A DNA stretch of 64,000 nt. It comes from CBDBIG01 sp965205845 [NCBI: bacterium]. GTDB lineage: Bacteria > SAR324. Made by a program: the position numbers and the translations under genes. Numbering within the stretch: position 1 is the stretch's first letter; each line of letters begins with the position of its first letter. The stretch is taken from NCBI GenBank assembly GCA_965205845.1, contig CBDBIG010000004.1, positions 124,001-188,000 of the forward strand, in the 5' to 3' direction. The notes beneath the pieces were generated by a model. The model did no database searches, was not told the DNA's origin, and saw nothing but the letters and a program-made list of their open reading frames with translations. This document shows positions 1 to 10,250 of this stretch, piece after piece.

Positions 1-1094
1 ATGTGGTGTTGGCTGGCAGATGCGATGTGTACATCCTCTAAAAAAAGGCCCGTTGCACCCACGGGGGCTACCACCTTGCCTGGTGCTACCATATGTTCGT
101 TAGGTATCGAAAGGCTTCCTCGACCTAAATAATTCGTGTTTCCAGTAGTCGAGCCATTACTCCAGGTTACCATGGTCCCATTTCGCATCAACACCACTCC
201 GCCCGTGATAACACGCGCAGCACCGCGTAGATTGCCCGATGCACCGTCTGCCGCCTCAACAGCCAAGGGTTTCGAGGAGCCAACAACCGTTACCGATTGT
301 CCAGCTGGGGATCCGTTGGTTTGTTCCCTTAATCCATATTCGGTACCAACAGCCATTATCGTTGACCCCCTGATTGTGAGCGTGCTTGGGTCAACGCCAA
401 GACGATAGTCGCTGCTGAAAGAAGGTGGGTTGCTAGCAGAAAGTGGAGGGTTGTTGTCTTTTAGGGATTCAGAGCCAAAAGAGCCCCAGCAAGCCACTTC
501 GCCTTCCTCGCCAAACACGGCACAAAAGGTATCATTCCCCGCTGCAATGGAACTAACCTCATTTAAGAGGGTTCCCCTCCCACCCCCTAGACCCACCACA
601 GACCCAGGAAGGTCTGTGTAATTGTGCAGTTCATAACCACGCCCCAATTCCCAACTTGCCGGGATAACATCCACACGATTGTTATAAGTCCCAATAATTT
701 GTGGTGGGGTTCCGGGCCCTGAGACAAGGGAGATTGTATGGGAAACGCCACCCCAGCATTGCAGCGTGCCACTGGCTAAGCGTGCACAAAGCACGTGCTT
801 TGTTGCTGCCATTTGAACAATGTTTGCTGTATTAAGACCTGTTAGGGGCACGGGTTGTGGGCTGTTGGAGAAATTATCATTGGGAATGCCACCAATCGTG
901 GTAATGTCACGCCCAGCATACCTTCCCCAACAATACAACGGACCCTGGCTGCGTTTCACACAGACGCCGCCATCTTTATGTGCCACCACAGACTCGATGG
1001 ACGTACCTTGACCCGTATCTTGACCCGTATCTTGACCCGGGCCAGAGCAACTGGCGATAAGCAATAAGAGGGTCCATTTGAGTGCAAAACGCAT
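1..1094 (-). CDS. RCC1-repeat lipoprotein (3' end outside window)
   Basis: Reading on the minus strand from an ATG at 1094 gives an open frame of 364 codons without a stop to the window edge. The first residues are a lipoprotein signal (hydrophobic stretch ending LIASC, Cys at about residue 16), followed by a short Gly/Gln/Thr linker made of three 12-bp repeats. The rest carries repeats of the bacterial RCC1 type: LYCWGR, LQCWGG and VACWGS, each preceded by patterns like HVLCA or TFCAV. RCC1-like repeats build beta-propellers, so an outer-membrane-anchored or surface propeller is likely. The ligand is unknown. The function is inferred from repeats only; the family call is fairly secure. Confidence 0.72.
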   Translation of the reverse strand, partial: MRFALKWTLLLLIASCSGPGQDTGQDTGQGTSIESVVAHKDGGVCVKRSQGPLYCWGRYAGRDITTIGGIPNDNFSNSPQPVPLTGLNTANIVQMAATKHVLCARLASGTLQCWGGVSHTISLVSGPGTPPQIIGTYNNRVDVIPASWELGRGYELHNYTDLPGSVVGLGGGRGTLLNEVSSIAAGNDTFCAVFGEEGEVACWGSFGSESLKDNNPPLSASNPPSFSSDYRLGVDPSTLTIRGSTIMAVGTEYGLREQTNGSPAGQSVTVVGSSKPLAVEAADGASGNLRGAARVITGGVVLMRNGTMVTWSNGSTTGNTNYLGRGSLSIPNEHMVAPGKVVAPVGATGLFLEDVHIASASQHH

Positions 1095-1695
1095 AGTACT
1101 TTCAAAAAGCCTTTAATTGTTTATGAAGAAAAATGCACCACTCCATGAGGCACGACACGCCGGCCGATTGTAGCATAAACGTGTTCATATAAAAACCATT
1201 TCATTATTGACGTGGAGGTACTAAGGGGATTATATCAAAAATTTTTTAGCATTTTTATAAAATTCCCGCGGTGTTTACACAGCTGTGCTATAAAACACTG
1301 GAGTTTTCAATTAGGGCATTGTCACAACGTTTACGGTGCGTATCTTCCCAAAGTATTGCCATCCCCATTGTAGCGAGACACCTCGCTTATACGCACGGCC
1401 CCTTTGCCTTGCCCTTGGTGAATGCCTACCCTCAGTTTTGCGAAGCTGCTTTTTTCTTTAAAAATAGTCCTGTGATGTTTTTGTGGTGAGTGACACGCGG
1501 GTGCGTGCGAAAAAAGCCCTTAGCCTTGAGTGAAGACGCCCATGCAAAAACCCGTGCTGCCGCGTTTTGCTGGGGGGCTAGCAGCCCTATAGGGCGCATT
1601 CACAGATCAAATCAGGGGACATCCCTTGTTTTTGATTGACTATAGACCTATGAATTTCCTCTCCAACCAACCTCCAAAAACGAAGGCTGCCGACA
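1095..1695. other. Intergenic region, no gene seen
   Basis: About 600 bases lie between the divergent RCC1-like lipoprotein and galE. The section 1180-1265 is strongly A/T rich and probably holds promoters. Short frames here (such as 1271-1489) have no recognisable protein features and no good ribosome binding site. Confidence 0.5.
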
Positions 1696-2688
1696 ATGCT
1701 TCAAAAAACCGTGTGTGTGCTTGGCGGTGCGGGTTACATTGGTGCCCAGGTGTGTAAGCAGCTTGCTGTGGCAGGTTTTTTGCCCGTTTGCATCGACGAT
1801 CTCTCGGCAGGGCACAAAGATGCCGTGCGTTGGGGACCCTTTGAGCACTGCAATGTGCTTGATACTACCCGCCTGGGCAATGTATTCGCCCGCCACCAAC
1901 CCGAGGCAGTGCTTTGCCTTGCTGCACGCATTGCTGTGCACGAATCGGTGGTAAGTCCCTGGCTGTATTATCAAAACAATGTGGGGGGCATGATGGCTGT
2001 GCTCGAGCAAATGCAAAAGCATCGGGTGTGCCGCATCGTTTTTTCAAGTAGTGCGGCGGTTTACGGAATTCCACAGCAAACGCCCATTCCAGAGGAGCAC
2101 CCCCTCGCCCCAACCAGCCCTTACGGCTATACCAAAATGTGCTGTGAACGCTTGTTGCAAGACTATTCCAAGGCAGGGCAAAGCAAAAATTGGCCCTTGC
2201 AATGGGCGGCGTTGCGCTATTTTAACGCTGCCGGTGCCGATATGGCAGGGGAAATTGGCGAAAGGCACGATCCTGAAACCCATTTGATCCCTCTGGCCAT
2301 CAGGGCTGTGCTCAATCGCAAGGCGATTACGCTTTTTGGGGATGATTACGACACCCCCGACGGGACGGCTGTACGCGACTACGTGCACGTGGAGGACATT
2401 GCCAAAGCTCATGTGTTGGCCTTGCATGCCTTGGAAAAAAAGGCTCCCAGCGGGGCTTATAACCTAGGCAATGCTCGGGGCAGCAGCGTACGCGAGGTGA
2501 TTGATATGGTGACCAAGGTCACCAACATGGCAGCCATTGTCAACGTCGCAGCACGCCGCCCAGGCGACCCTCCCAGCTTGGTGGCCAAAATCACAAGGGC
2601 AGAAAAAATACTGGGTTGGCAGCCACAGCGCTCACAATTGCAAGTGATTGTTGAAGACGCCTTACGCTGGGAGCAGCGCATGCACTAG
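1696..2688 (+). CDS. galE: UDP-glucose 4-epimerase
   Basis: A 330-residue member of the extended short-chain dehydrogenase family that interconverts UDP-glucose and UDP-galactose using bound NAD, feeding cell-surface polysaccharide synthesis. The N-terminus has the Rossmann motif GGAGYIGAQ (residues 8-16). The catalytic Ser and YxxxK are present as SSSAAVYG and SPYGYTK near residues 120-145. The length matches the family. The start follows an A/G-rich stretch (gaaggctgcc). It is convergent with ruvB, whose stop lies 28 bp away. Epimerases of this family also act on other UDP-sugars, so substrate specificity is inferred. Confidence 0.9.
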   Translation: MLQKTVCVLGGAGYIGAQVCKQLAVAGFLPVCIDDLSAGHKDAVRWGPFEHCNVLDTTRLGNVFARHQPEAVLCLAARIAVHESVVSPWLYYQNNVGGMMAVLEQMQKHRVCRIVFSSSAAVYGIPQQTPIPEEHPLAPTSPYGYTKMCCERLLQDYSKAGQSKNWPLQWAALRYFNAAGADMAGEIGERHDPETHLIPLAIRAVLNRKAITLFGDDYDTPDGTAVRDYVHVEDIAKAHVLALHALEKKAPSGAYNLGNARGSSVREVIDMVTKVTNMAAIVNVAARRPGDPPSLVAKITRAEKILGWQPQRSQLQVIVEDALRWEQRMH

Positions 2689-2716
2689 AAAGCCATGCGT
2701 GAAGGCCTTTTGTCAC

Positions 2717-3772
2717 TCACACCAGCTCTAACTGGTCCTCGACCACCATGGGTGCCCCTAAATGGGCGTAGGCTTTGGCAGTGGGCACGCGCCCGCGCGG
2801 GGTTTTTTGGATAAAACCTTCTTTGATCAAAAAGGGTTCGTAGACTTCTTCAATGGCATCCTTGCTCTCAGAAAGTGCTGCTGCCAGCGTGCTAAGCCCC
2901 ACGGGGTTACCGCCAAAAGTATGAATCAGTGCGACCAACATGCTTAAATCAAAAGCATCAAGGCCGTAAGAATCAATGCCCAGCTGTTGCAAACTATAGC
3001 GCACAACCTCTAGCGAAATGGCTTTTTTTTGTTGATGTTGCGCGTAATCTATCACCCGTCGTAACAAGCGGTTTGCCGTTCGCGGTGTTCCCCTTGAATG
3101 CTTTCCCAATTCAAGGGCGGCAGGGCTGTGAATGGGCACGTTCAGTTTTTTGGCAGAGCGCAAAACCACCTCAGCCAACTCTTTTGCTTGGTAGTACTGT
3201 AGGCGAAGGGGAATGCCAAAACGCTCACGCAAAGGGGCCGATAGGAGCCCTGTACGGGTGGTGGCACCCACCAGGGTAAAAGGCAACAAGGGGACGCGCA
3301 CGGTACGCGCCATTGGACCTTGCCCTACAATCACATCCAATTTCCAATCTTCCATGGCAGAATACAGCACTTCTTCCACATTGCGGCTCAGGCGATGGAT
3401 CTCATCGATAAACAGCAATTCACCCGCTTGCAGGTTGGTTAAAATAGCTGCCAAATCCCCCTGGCGTTCTAATACTGGACCTGCTGTAGTGCGTATGGGG
3501 ACGTGCATTTCATGGGCAATGATGTGTGCCAAAGTGGTTTTGCCCAGCCCAGGGGGGCCACTAAGCAGTACGTGATCTAGGCTGGTTTGGCGCTTTTTGG
3601 CGGCTTGAATATAGACGTTTAAATTGGCTACAATTTCCACCTGGCCCACATAACCGCTTAGGGTTTGGGGGCGTAGCAAGGCAGCATGTGTGCTTCCCTC
3701 TGCTGACGTGGTATCTTCGGGGGGTGTGGCGTCTTTTTCTGGCATTGTATCTGCTGCACTGTCCTCCACCAT
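2717..3772 (-). CDS. ruvB: Holliday junction DNA helicase RuvB
   Basis: 351 residues. RuvB is the hexameric AAA+ motor that drives branch migration of Holliday junctions together with RuvA, before RuvC cleavage. Visible motifs are Walker A GPPGLGKTT (about residue 71), Walker B LLFIDEIHRL (about 120), the sensor region GATTRTGLL and a C-terminal winged-helix domain including TPRGRV. About 25 extra N-terminal residues rich in Asp/Glu/Thr precede the conserved core. ruvA and ruvC are not adjacent: the upstream 236 bp hold no gene, so ruvB is transcribed alone here. Family assignment is secure. Confidence 0.95.
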   Translation of the reverse strand: MVEDSAADTMPEKDATPPEDTTSAEGSTHAALLRPQTLSGYVGQVEIVANLNVYIQAAKKRQTSLDHVLLSGPPGLGKTTLAHIIAHEMHVPIRTTAGPVLERQGDLAAILTNLQAGELLFIDEIHRLSRNVEEVLYSAMEDWKLDVIVGQGPMARTVRVPLLPFTLVGATTRTGLLSAPLRERFGIPLRLQYYQAKELAEVVLRSAKKLNVPIHSPAALELGKHSRGTPRTANRLLRRVIDYAQHQQKKAISLEVVRYSLQQLGIDSYGLDAFDLSMLVALIHTFGGNPVGLSTLAAALSESKDAIEEVYEPFLIKEGFIQKTPRGRVPTAKAYAHLGAPMVVEDQLELV

Positions 3773-4008
3773 GGTTGCCCTGAACTACAAAGAGGCTTTT
3801 TGTTTTTGATTGTGGGGCATGAATAGGTTTAAAAAACAGCCCTCTCTGCTTTGAGCATCCTTTTCTCAGGGTTTTGCTTTTTTTTAACCCGTTGCGCTTG
3901 CCCGTTTGCCCACAACCCTGTGCGATCTACTTCGTGCCCACCTACCATTCGTAAGCCTGCAACGTGCCACGCTTAGCCAAGGCTTTTTTTCTAGGCAATT
4001 TCACGGCA

Positions 4009-4362
4009 CTAGCGCACCAAATACTGGCGCCATTTGTTACGAGAAGCCTCAGAGTGCTGGTTAAATTCTTCTACAGCTTCCTGGGTTCTAATTAAGAGCT
4101 GGGTATACTGTTTGCGGTGCTGCAAAATGCGCTCAGCGGCCGCAGAATCGATGGCACCTTGGCGCACCACCCCTTGCTGCCATAAGCGAATGGCTTGTTC
4201 TGAGGAGGCTTGGTTGTGGTCAAATTGCTTCAAATTGCGCTTGTTGTACGCTTGATAAGCACCAAACTCATTCCAAGAGCACCCCAACACCCACAAGGTC
4301 AAACACAGCACCGCCAATATCCGGAGTGCACGGCCCCACCTATCATTCATCGCAATATGCAT
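4009..4362 (-). CDS. Small predicted lipoprotein
   Basis: 117 residues. The N-terminus is a signal peptide with a hydrophobic core ending in the lipobox VLGC (Cys at about residue 28), so the product should be lipid-anchored. The mature part is polar and predicted helical (many Gln, Arg, Glu), with no motif I recognise. ATG codons at 4362 and 4350 could both serve as start. The gene lies alone between ruvB and the tRNA-Pro gene. Function unknown. Confidence 0.6.
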   Translation of the reverse strand: MHIAMNDRWGRALRILAVLCLTLWVLGCSWNEFGAYQAYNKRNLKQFDHNQASSEQAIRLWQQGVVRQGAIDSAAAERILQHRKQYTQLLIRTQEAVEEFNQHSEASRNKWRQYLVR

Positions 4363-4963
4363 GCTTTTTCTGCCTTATTTGAATGAGGCTTTTTACGATT
4401 CTTCACAAATGCAAGATGGCTTTGCACAGTGAATTGAAGCGCACGCCTTGGCATTCCCTCGAGAAAATCATTTTTTGTGAAAACGCCAATCCCCTCACCA
4501 TGAACACACGCAAGACACGTCGACCATCATGCGCGAAACAGCCCTGCTTTTCAAGACAAGGTTCACATGGGGCCGGCCAAGGGTTTCATTTTGCCCACGC
4601 ATGCGGGTTTGCGTATCATGCGGATGGGCTACCCTCCTTGCAATGATAACGGTCAAAACGCGATTTATCTGAAAAATTAAAGAAGGCTCGCCTTTTACCT
4701 CCAATGTGCAAGGGGTTGCTCAATGGGCTTCAAGTGCGTAATAAGGCATATACATCTCTTGCTTGAGCATGGTACGGATTGCACTTGTGCTCTTGATGGG
4801 GGGTCTTCATCACCATGAACCTTTCTTATAAATGGTATTGGTGCGTTGCGCTAACCTTGGCATGATTATCTAAGGTTGTCGGGATTGATGCCAAGTCATG
4901 AAAGATGACGAGCTAAGTGGAGGATTGGGAGGTAACAAAATGGCTTTTTGAGAGGTCATGAGA
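4363..4963. other. Intergenic region, no protein gene seen
   Basis: About 600 bases lie between the small lipoprotein and tRNA-Pro. Short frames in both directions show no protein-like composition. The promoter of the tRNA gene must lie in the last part, but I do not see a clear -35/-10 pair. Confidence 0.4.
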
Positions 4964-5037
4964 CGGGGTGTAGCGCAGTCTGGCAGCGCACCTGCTTTGG
5001 GAGCAGGGGGCCGCAGGTTCGAATCCTGCCACCCCGA
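4964..5037 (+). tRNA. tRNA-Pro (anticodon TGG)
   Basis: A 74-nt cloverleaf can be drawn by hand. The acceptor stem is CGGGGTG/CACCCCG with discriminator A, and the D stem is GCGC/GCGC. The anticodon stem CCTGC/GCAGG encloses the loop TTTGGGA, giving anticodon TGG. The T arm is GCAGG TTCGAAT CCTGC. The 3' CCA is not encoded (ttt follows), so CCA must be added enzymatically. No integrase or duplicated 3' end is visible next to it. Confidence 0.97.
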
Positions 5038-5314
5038 TTTTGGAATTGCCGTGTTAGTTGCCCACCAAACATACCCCTCGCGCATTCTATCATGGGCATG
5101 CAAAGCCTTGTTTGCATGGGCTATCATGCTTTGCAAGGTCGGTCGGGCTAATGAAAAAAGGGGATATCCTTCATAAAGGCCTAAAAAGACGTTTTAAGTC
5201 ACTTGAAGCTTCAAAGTGCCCCCCTTTTGGGTGTGCCAAGCGTGGGTTAATAACTATTAGCGGCGTGTAAGCAAAAATTGTTTTCGAACTTTAACAAAAG
5301 AGACATAAAAACCT

Positions 5315-8077
5315 ATGAGAAATAAAAAAATTACATGGTCTTTGTTTGCCTTTGCCATGGTTGTTTTTTATACCAGCGGAACAGTCATCAATTGGTTGAT
5401 AGATTATTTGTGGTTTGAGACCATTGGGTATACCAGTGTTTTTTTACGTATTTTTAGTGCAAAGCTGCTGATAGGGGTGGCAAGCGGCAGCGTTGCAGCG
5501 TTGTTTTTGTTTGTCAACTTGCTGTTATGCCTGAATCGTTTAGGCCATTTATCGTCCATCATCCCTGCAGATCTGCGCGATACTCCTTTGGTGAGGCTGC
5601 TTGACAAGCGCTTGCTGCGCAAAACCTTGCTGGGCATTAGCGCTTTATTTGGACTGGCTTCGGGGGCTGCCATGGCCTCTTCTTGGCAGGAGATTATGCT
5701 GTACTTTTACAGCGAGCCCTTTGGCTACCAAGATCCCGTTTTTGGCCGCGATGCCAGTTTTTATATTTTCTCTTTGCCGTTTCTCAAAAATCTGCAATCT
5801 TTTGCCTGGTCCATCACGTTTTTCCCAATGCTTATTTGTGGATTAATCTATTTTTTTAAAGCCCAATCTACTTTGCCTTCCAGCAAAGAACCGTTTGGCA
5901 AAGGCAACGGCTCCAACGTACTTATTCGAAGCTTTCCACCCAAAGGTGCCAATCACTTAGGGGGTCTTGGTGTATGCTTGTTGTTGATTATTGCCTTTGG
6001 CTTGCTGTTGAGCCGTTTTGAATTGATGCACGAAAAAGGCGGGCTTTTTACCGGACCAGGGTATGCCGACATTCACGCTACACTGCCGTTTCTCTCGTTA
6101 AAGGCGGCGGTTATGGCCATTGCTGCGGTGCTGCTTACCCTTTGGACCGTGCGTGGTGGACGCGGGTTGTTGTTTGGCATTGGCGGATTGCTCGTTACTG
6201 CCTGGGTTGGAGGGAACATTTATACCAACGTGCTGCAACGCTTTGTTGTTGCCCCTAATGAACTTGAAAAAGAACGTACCTTTTTAGCCCACCATATTGA
6301 GGCAACCAACTATGCTTTTGGCTTAAGCCAAGCGGTCGAGCGCACTTTAGACAAAAAAGAACGCCCGTTGACAGCATTGGATATTGCGCGTAATCGTCCC
6401 ACCATTGACAACATTCGTTTGTGGGATCATGAACCCTTGTTGAGTACGTTTTCCCAAATACAAGAAATTCGTACCTACTATGATTTTGTTTCGGTCGACA
6501 ACGATCGCTACATGATTAACGGTGCCCTGCGCCAGATCATGCTGTCACCACGTGAATTAAACCCGCTGGCCCTGCCCAGCCGTACCTGGGTTAATGAGCG
6601 CCTTACCTTTACCCATGGCTATGGCATTACCAGCGGCCCCGTGAACCAGTTTAACGAACAAGGTTTGCCCAATTTGTACGTGCAAGACCTCCCACCAAAA
6701 TCTTCTGTAGATGCCTTTAAAATTGACCACCCTGAAATTTACTACGGCGAGGTGGCCAGCAATTATGTGTTTGTACGCACGCGCCATGATGAATTTAACT
6801 ACCCCCAAGGGGATGCCAATATCTTTAGCCGTTATGAAGGCAAAGGTGGCGTACCCATTACGGGGTTTTGGCGCAAACTGCTTTTTTCATTGGGATTGCG
6901 CGACCTCAAAATGCTGCTCTCCGACGACTTTACCGAGGAAACGCGGGTCTTGCTGTATCGTAATATTTATCAGCGTATTCAAAAGGTAATGCCGTTTTTT
7001 CGCTATGACCGCGATCCGTACATGGTGGCTGTAAATGGGCGCCTGACATGGATTCAAGATGCCTATACGTTCAGCGATCGTTTTCCCTACGCAGAGCAAT
7101 TGCCAAGCCTGGGTAACTATATGCGAAACCCCATCAAGGTGTTGGTCGATGCTAAAGATGGGAGCATCAAATTTTTCTCTAAAGAAAATGAACCCATTGC
7201 CAAGGCCTATGCAAGGTTATTCCCCGGCGTTATCCGCCCCATTGAGACCATAGATTCCAATATACGTGCCCATTTACGCCATCCCGTCGATTTGTTCTCG
7301 GTACAAACCCAGGTGTATGCCACCTACCACATGCGCGATGTTAACACTTTTTACAATCGCGAAGACGAATGGGCAATTCCTGTGGTGGGACAAAAACGCA
7401 TGGAACCCTATTACACGGTGATGAAACTGCCGGGGGAGAAGAAAGAGGAGTTTATTTTGATGCTGCCCTTCACTCCAAGGCGCAAGGACAATCTGGCCGC
7501 ATGGATGGTGGCACGCAGCGATGGCGATCATTTAGGCAAGTTGGTGCTTTATACCTTCCCCAAGCAAAAGTTGGTGTTTGGTCCCAAACAAATTGTGGCG
7601 CGCATCAATCAGGATTCCGAAGTGTCGCAGCAAATTACCTTGTGGGATCAGAGCGGTTCCAATGTGATTCGTGGGACCTTATTGGTCATCCCCATTGAGG
7701 ATTCACTCCTTTATATTCAGCCCTTGTATCTGCGCGCAGAAGATGGCCGCATCCCCGAACTTAAGCGGGTGATCGTGGGCTATCAAAATGAGATTGCCAT
7801 GGGTCTTGATTTGGATGATGCGTTGAAGCAGATTTTTGGTGGCAGTGACACGTCCAATTTACTCAAAACAGTGGGCACGGAAGGGGCACAAAATTTCCAA
7901 GCGGATTCAACAGGCAGTGCCGCTGCCATAATCAAACAGCGTCAAGAAGTTATTCAGCAAGCACTGCGCCAGCAGCAAGCCATCAATGAGGCAGGACGTC
8001 AAGGCAATTGGGGGAAATTTGGGGAAGCATTAGACAAATTGGGTCAAACCTTAAAACAACTCCAAAATTTACAGTAA
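5315..8077 (+). CDS. UPF0182 family membrane protein
   Basis: 920 residues. The first 300 or so residues hold about seven hydrophobic segments (for example around 8-30, 48-72, 110-130 and 265-305). A large soluble domain follows, probably outside the cytoplasmic membrane, with conserved-looking tracts such as RDPYMVAVNG and YFPFDR-like NYMRNP. The C-terminal 70 residues are Gln/Ala-rich and probably helical. This layout and length fit the UPF0182 (COG1615) family, which has no known biochemical role. The start is supported by an upstream AAAGAGA stretch. It stands alone, with 275 bp upstream and 585 bp downstream free of genes. Confidence 0.85.
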   Translation: MRNKKITWSLFAFAMVVFYTSGTVINWLIDYLWFETIGYTSVFLRIFSAKLLIGVASGSVAALFLFVNLLLCLNRLGHLSSIIPADLRDTPLVRLLDKRLLRKTLLGISALFGLASGAAMASSWQEIMLYFYSEPFGYQDPVFGRDASFYIFSLPFLKNLQSFAWSITFFPMLICGLIYFFKAQSTLPSSKEPFGKGNGSNVLIRSFPPKGANHLGGLGVCLLLIIAFGLLLSRFELMHEKGGLFTGPGYADIHATLPFLSLKAAVMAIAAVLLTLWTVRGGRGLLFGIGGLLVTAWVGGNIYTNVLQRFVVAPNELEKERTFLAHHIEATNYAFGLSQAVERTLDKKERPLTALDIARNRPTIDNIRLWDHEPLLSTFSQIQEIRTYYDFVSVDNDRYMINGALRQIMLSPRELNPLALPSRTWVNERLTFTHGYGITSGPVNQFNEQGLPNLYVQDLPPKSSVDAFKIDHPEIYYGEVASNYVFVRTRHDEFNYPQGDANIFSRYEGKGGVPITGFWRKLLFSLGLRDLKMLLSDDFTEETRVLLYRNIYQRIQKVMPFFRYDRDPYMVAVNGRLTWIQDAYTFSDRFPYAEQLPSLGNYMRNPIKVLVDAKDGSIKFFSKENEPIAKAYARLFPGVIRPIETIDSNIRAHLRHPVDLFSVQTQVYATYHMRDVNTFYNREDEWAIPVVGQKRMEPYYTVMKLPGEKKEEFILMLPFTPRRKDNLAAWMVARSDGDHLGKLVLYTFPKQKLVFGPKQIVARINQDSEVSQQITLWDQSGSNVIRGTLLVIPIEDSLLYIQPLYLRAEDGRIPELKRVIVGYQNEIAMGLDLDDALKQIFGGSDTSNLLKTVGTEGAQNFQADSTGSAAAIIKQRQEVIQQALRQQQAINEAGRQGNWGKFGEALDKLGQTLKQLQNLQ

Positions 8078-8661
8078 CCTCCGGCAGGTTTTGGTGGTAT
8101 CAAAAAATGGGTGCTTAAAGGTATGGGTCATCCCAATCCCGAGCACCTTCGTCCACCGTTATGCCCACCACGCAAAGGCTATCACCTTAGTATCTTCAAG
8201 CTTGTATCGGTGGTGCAATTGGGGTTTTGCGGAGACTCTTTCTTTATTTCTCACTGAAATCCCAATTGTTTGCTAATACATATGCCCGCATCTCTGGAAC
8301 CTCATGCATATGCACAAGAATTCCTATTAAGTACAGGTGTACGCAAAAATCCTTCGTTTTTGGATATGTCCTCCTTTTTTGACCAAGAATGGGCAAGGGT
8401 TTGCGGGTGTTTTGAGGATAGCGCATATTACCCACAAAGACGCCACCCGCCTGCAAAGGCTGTATGGCGATGCTTTTAAAAAAAGAGCATTGGGTTTTTC
8501 GTGCCAATGGTGTTGGCAGGATTTTGCGAGAAAGGGCGCAGTTCAGCAAGATTAAGCTTGTGTAAAAAGCGCGCCACAGCCCTCTTGGTTATGATGCGGG
8601 GGAAAACGGGGACCACCGTTCTCACAGATTGTGCCCCCATTGCTACACAGACAAAAAAACT
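8078..8661. other. Intergenic region, no gene seen
   Basis: About 585 bases between the convergent UPF0182 gene and the TRAP large permease gene. Overlapping short frames on both strands (8244-8549, 8270-8479, 8337-8555) look random, and none has a convincing start. I see no strong terminator hairpin. Confidence 0.4.
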
Positions 8662-10230
8662 TTACCCAAACACCACTTTAGGAAGCCATGTAGCCAACTC
8701 AGGAAATGCCGCCAAAATGGCAAGGGCAATCATTTGAATGGCTACAAATGGGGCCACCCCTTTGTATATATCAGAGGTTTTTACCTCAGGCGGTGCTACC
8801 CCGCGCAGATAAAACAACGCAAAACCGAAAGGTGGGGTTAAAAACGAGGTTTGCAGGTTCATCCCAATCATAATGGCTACCCACACAGGGTTCAAATCGA
8901 GCTTAAACAGCACAGGAGCGACAATCGGGATAACCACAAACATAATCTCTAAAAAATCCAAAAAGAAGCCCAGAAGAAACATAACCAGCATGACCGCGAG
9001 CATAGCTCCAAAGGCACCCCCTGGAATTTGTGAAAGCAGTGCGTGCACATGTTCATCGCCGCCAAGCCCTCGAAATGACAGATTAAACAATTGCGCCCCA
9101 ATTAAAATGACGAATACCATCACCGTAATTTTGGTGGTGGATTGCATAACATCGGTTAATACTCCTGCTTTGTAAACGCGAAGCACACTTGTCAACACCG
9201 CCCACATTACACTCAAACAACTCATGCCAGCCAGTACAATGCCCACCATGCTTTGGGTAGTGATTACATCACGATTAAGGCGTAGGTCAAAGGTAGCAGC
9301 CAAAATTAAAGACACTACCATCGCTATTACCCCCACCAGCAAGGGCAGCTGCTTTTGGGTTAAGCGTTCACCCGCCAGTAATACCGATCCAACGGCCCCG
9401 ACAGCAGCGGCTTCTGTGGGAGTGGCTACCCCCGCCAAAATAGAGCCCAATACCGATATAATAAGACCTACAGGCGGGACGAGTACGCGCAATATCTCTT
9501 TTAGCGGAGGTGGGTCTAATTCCTTAATGGCAGGAGAACTTTCGGGGCGAAAAATAGCCATCCCAATTTGATAAGCAATATACATCAACACCAGCATAAG
9601 TCCAGGTAGCAAAGCACCCACAAACAAATCACCTACCGAAACAGGGTCGGGGGACCAATCGCCCACCGCACGGCGTGCCTCAACATATTCGCTCGAAATT
9701 TGATCGCCCAGAATCACCAAAACGATCGAAGGGGGAATGATTTGTCCAAGGGTTCCTGCAGCTGCAATCGATCCACAAGCAAGCGGTTTAGAATAATTGT
9801 GGCGCAGCATAGTGGGCAAAGAAATAAGCCCCATGGTAACCACCGTAGCGCCTACAATCCCTGTTGAAGCCGCCAACAGCATCCCTACCAAGGTAACCGA
9901 AATGCCCACACCACCGCGCAATTTGCCAAATAAGCGCCCCATGTTTTCAAGCAGCTCACCCGCTACTTGCGATCGCTCAAGCATCACCCCCATAAAAATA
10001 AACAATGGCACCGCAACCAAAACCTCGTTCACTTCATCCATCAAACCAAAAATGCGGCTGTAAAAAGGTTTAATAAAAGACAAATCCCCCGTTGCAAAGA
10101 GGCCTACTTGCAAAATGCTACCTAACAGGGCAAACAAAAGCCCGACACCTGCCAAGGTGAAAGCCACGGGATAACCACGCAGCAAAAGAATAAGTGCTGC
10201 TGCAAACATGAACGCATCAAGATAATACAC
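8662..10230 (-). CDS. dctM: TRAP transporter large permease subunit (DctM type)
   Basis: 522 residues, almost entirely hydrophobic, with 13 or more predicted membrane segments. This is the elevator-type transport subunit of a tripartite ATP-independent periplasmic transporter. Typical signatures are present: MGVMLERS, STGIVGATVVTMG, CGSIAAAGTLGQIIPPSI and the C-terminal half TFLLGFFLDFLE-like FLLGFFLDFLEI with TPPFGFALFY. The length places it with the longer DctM variants (about 520 instead of about 430 residues). Translation probably begins at GTG 10230, just downstream of a tandem repeat array that separates it from dctQ. The substrate is an organic anion or carboxylate by family. Confidence 0.9.
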   Translation of the reverse strand: MYYLDAFMFAAALILLLRGYPVAFTLAGVGLLFALLGSILQVGLFATGDLSFIKPFYSRIFGLMDEVNEVLVAVPLFIFMGVMLERSQVAGELLENMGRLFGKLRGGVGISVTLVGMLLAASTGIVGATVVTMGLISLPTMLRHNYSKPLACGSIAAAGTLGQIIPPSIVLVILGDQISSEYVEARRAVGDWSPDPVSVGDLFVGALLPGLMLVLMYIAYQIGMAIFRPESSPAIKELDPPPLKEILRVLVPPVGLIISVLGSILAGVATPTEAAAVGAVGSVLLAGERLTQKQLPLLVGVIAMVVSLILAATFDLRLNRDVITTQSMVGIVLAGMSCLSVMWAVLTSVLRVYKAGVLTDVMQSTTKITVMVFVILIGAQLFNLSFRGLGGDEHVHALLSQIPGGAFGAMLAVMLVMFLLGFFLDFLEIMFVVIPIVAPVLFKLDLNPVWVAIMIGMNLQTSFLTPPFGFALFYLRGVAPPEVKTSDIYKGVAPFVAIQMIALAILAAFPELATWLPKVVFG

Positions 10231-10250
10231 AATTCACCTAACTTAATTAA

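Noticed and set aside
1014-1047. Three 12-bp repeats in the RCC1-like gene and a 12-bp duplication at the lon start
   Set aside because: They are in frame, short and inside coding linkers, and so are ordinary low-complexity sequence unlike the junction arrays.
1271-1489. 72-residue frame before galE
   Set aside because: Random-looking composition and no ribosome binding site or family features.
4964-5037. tRNA-Pro as an integration site
   Set aside because: No integrase and no repeated tRNA 3' end are visible nearby. Mu-like elements do not use tRNA sites.
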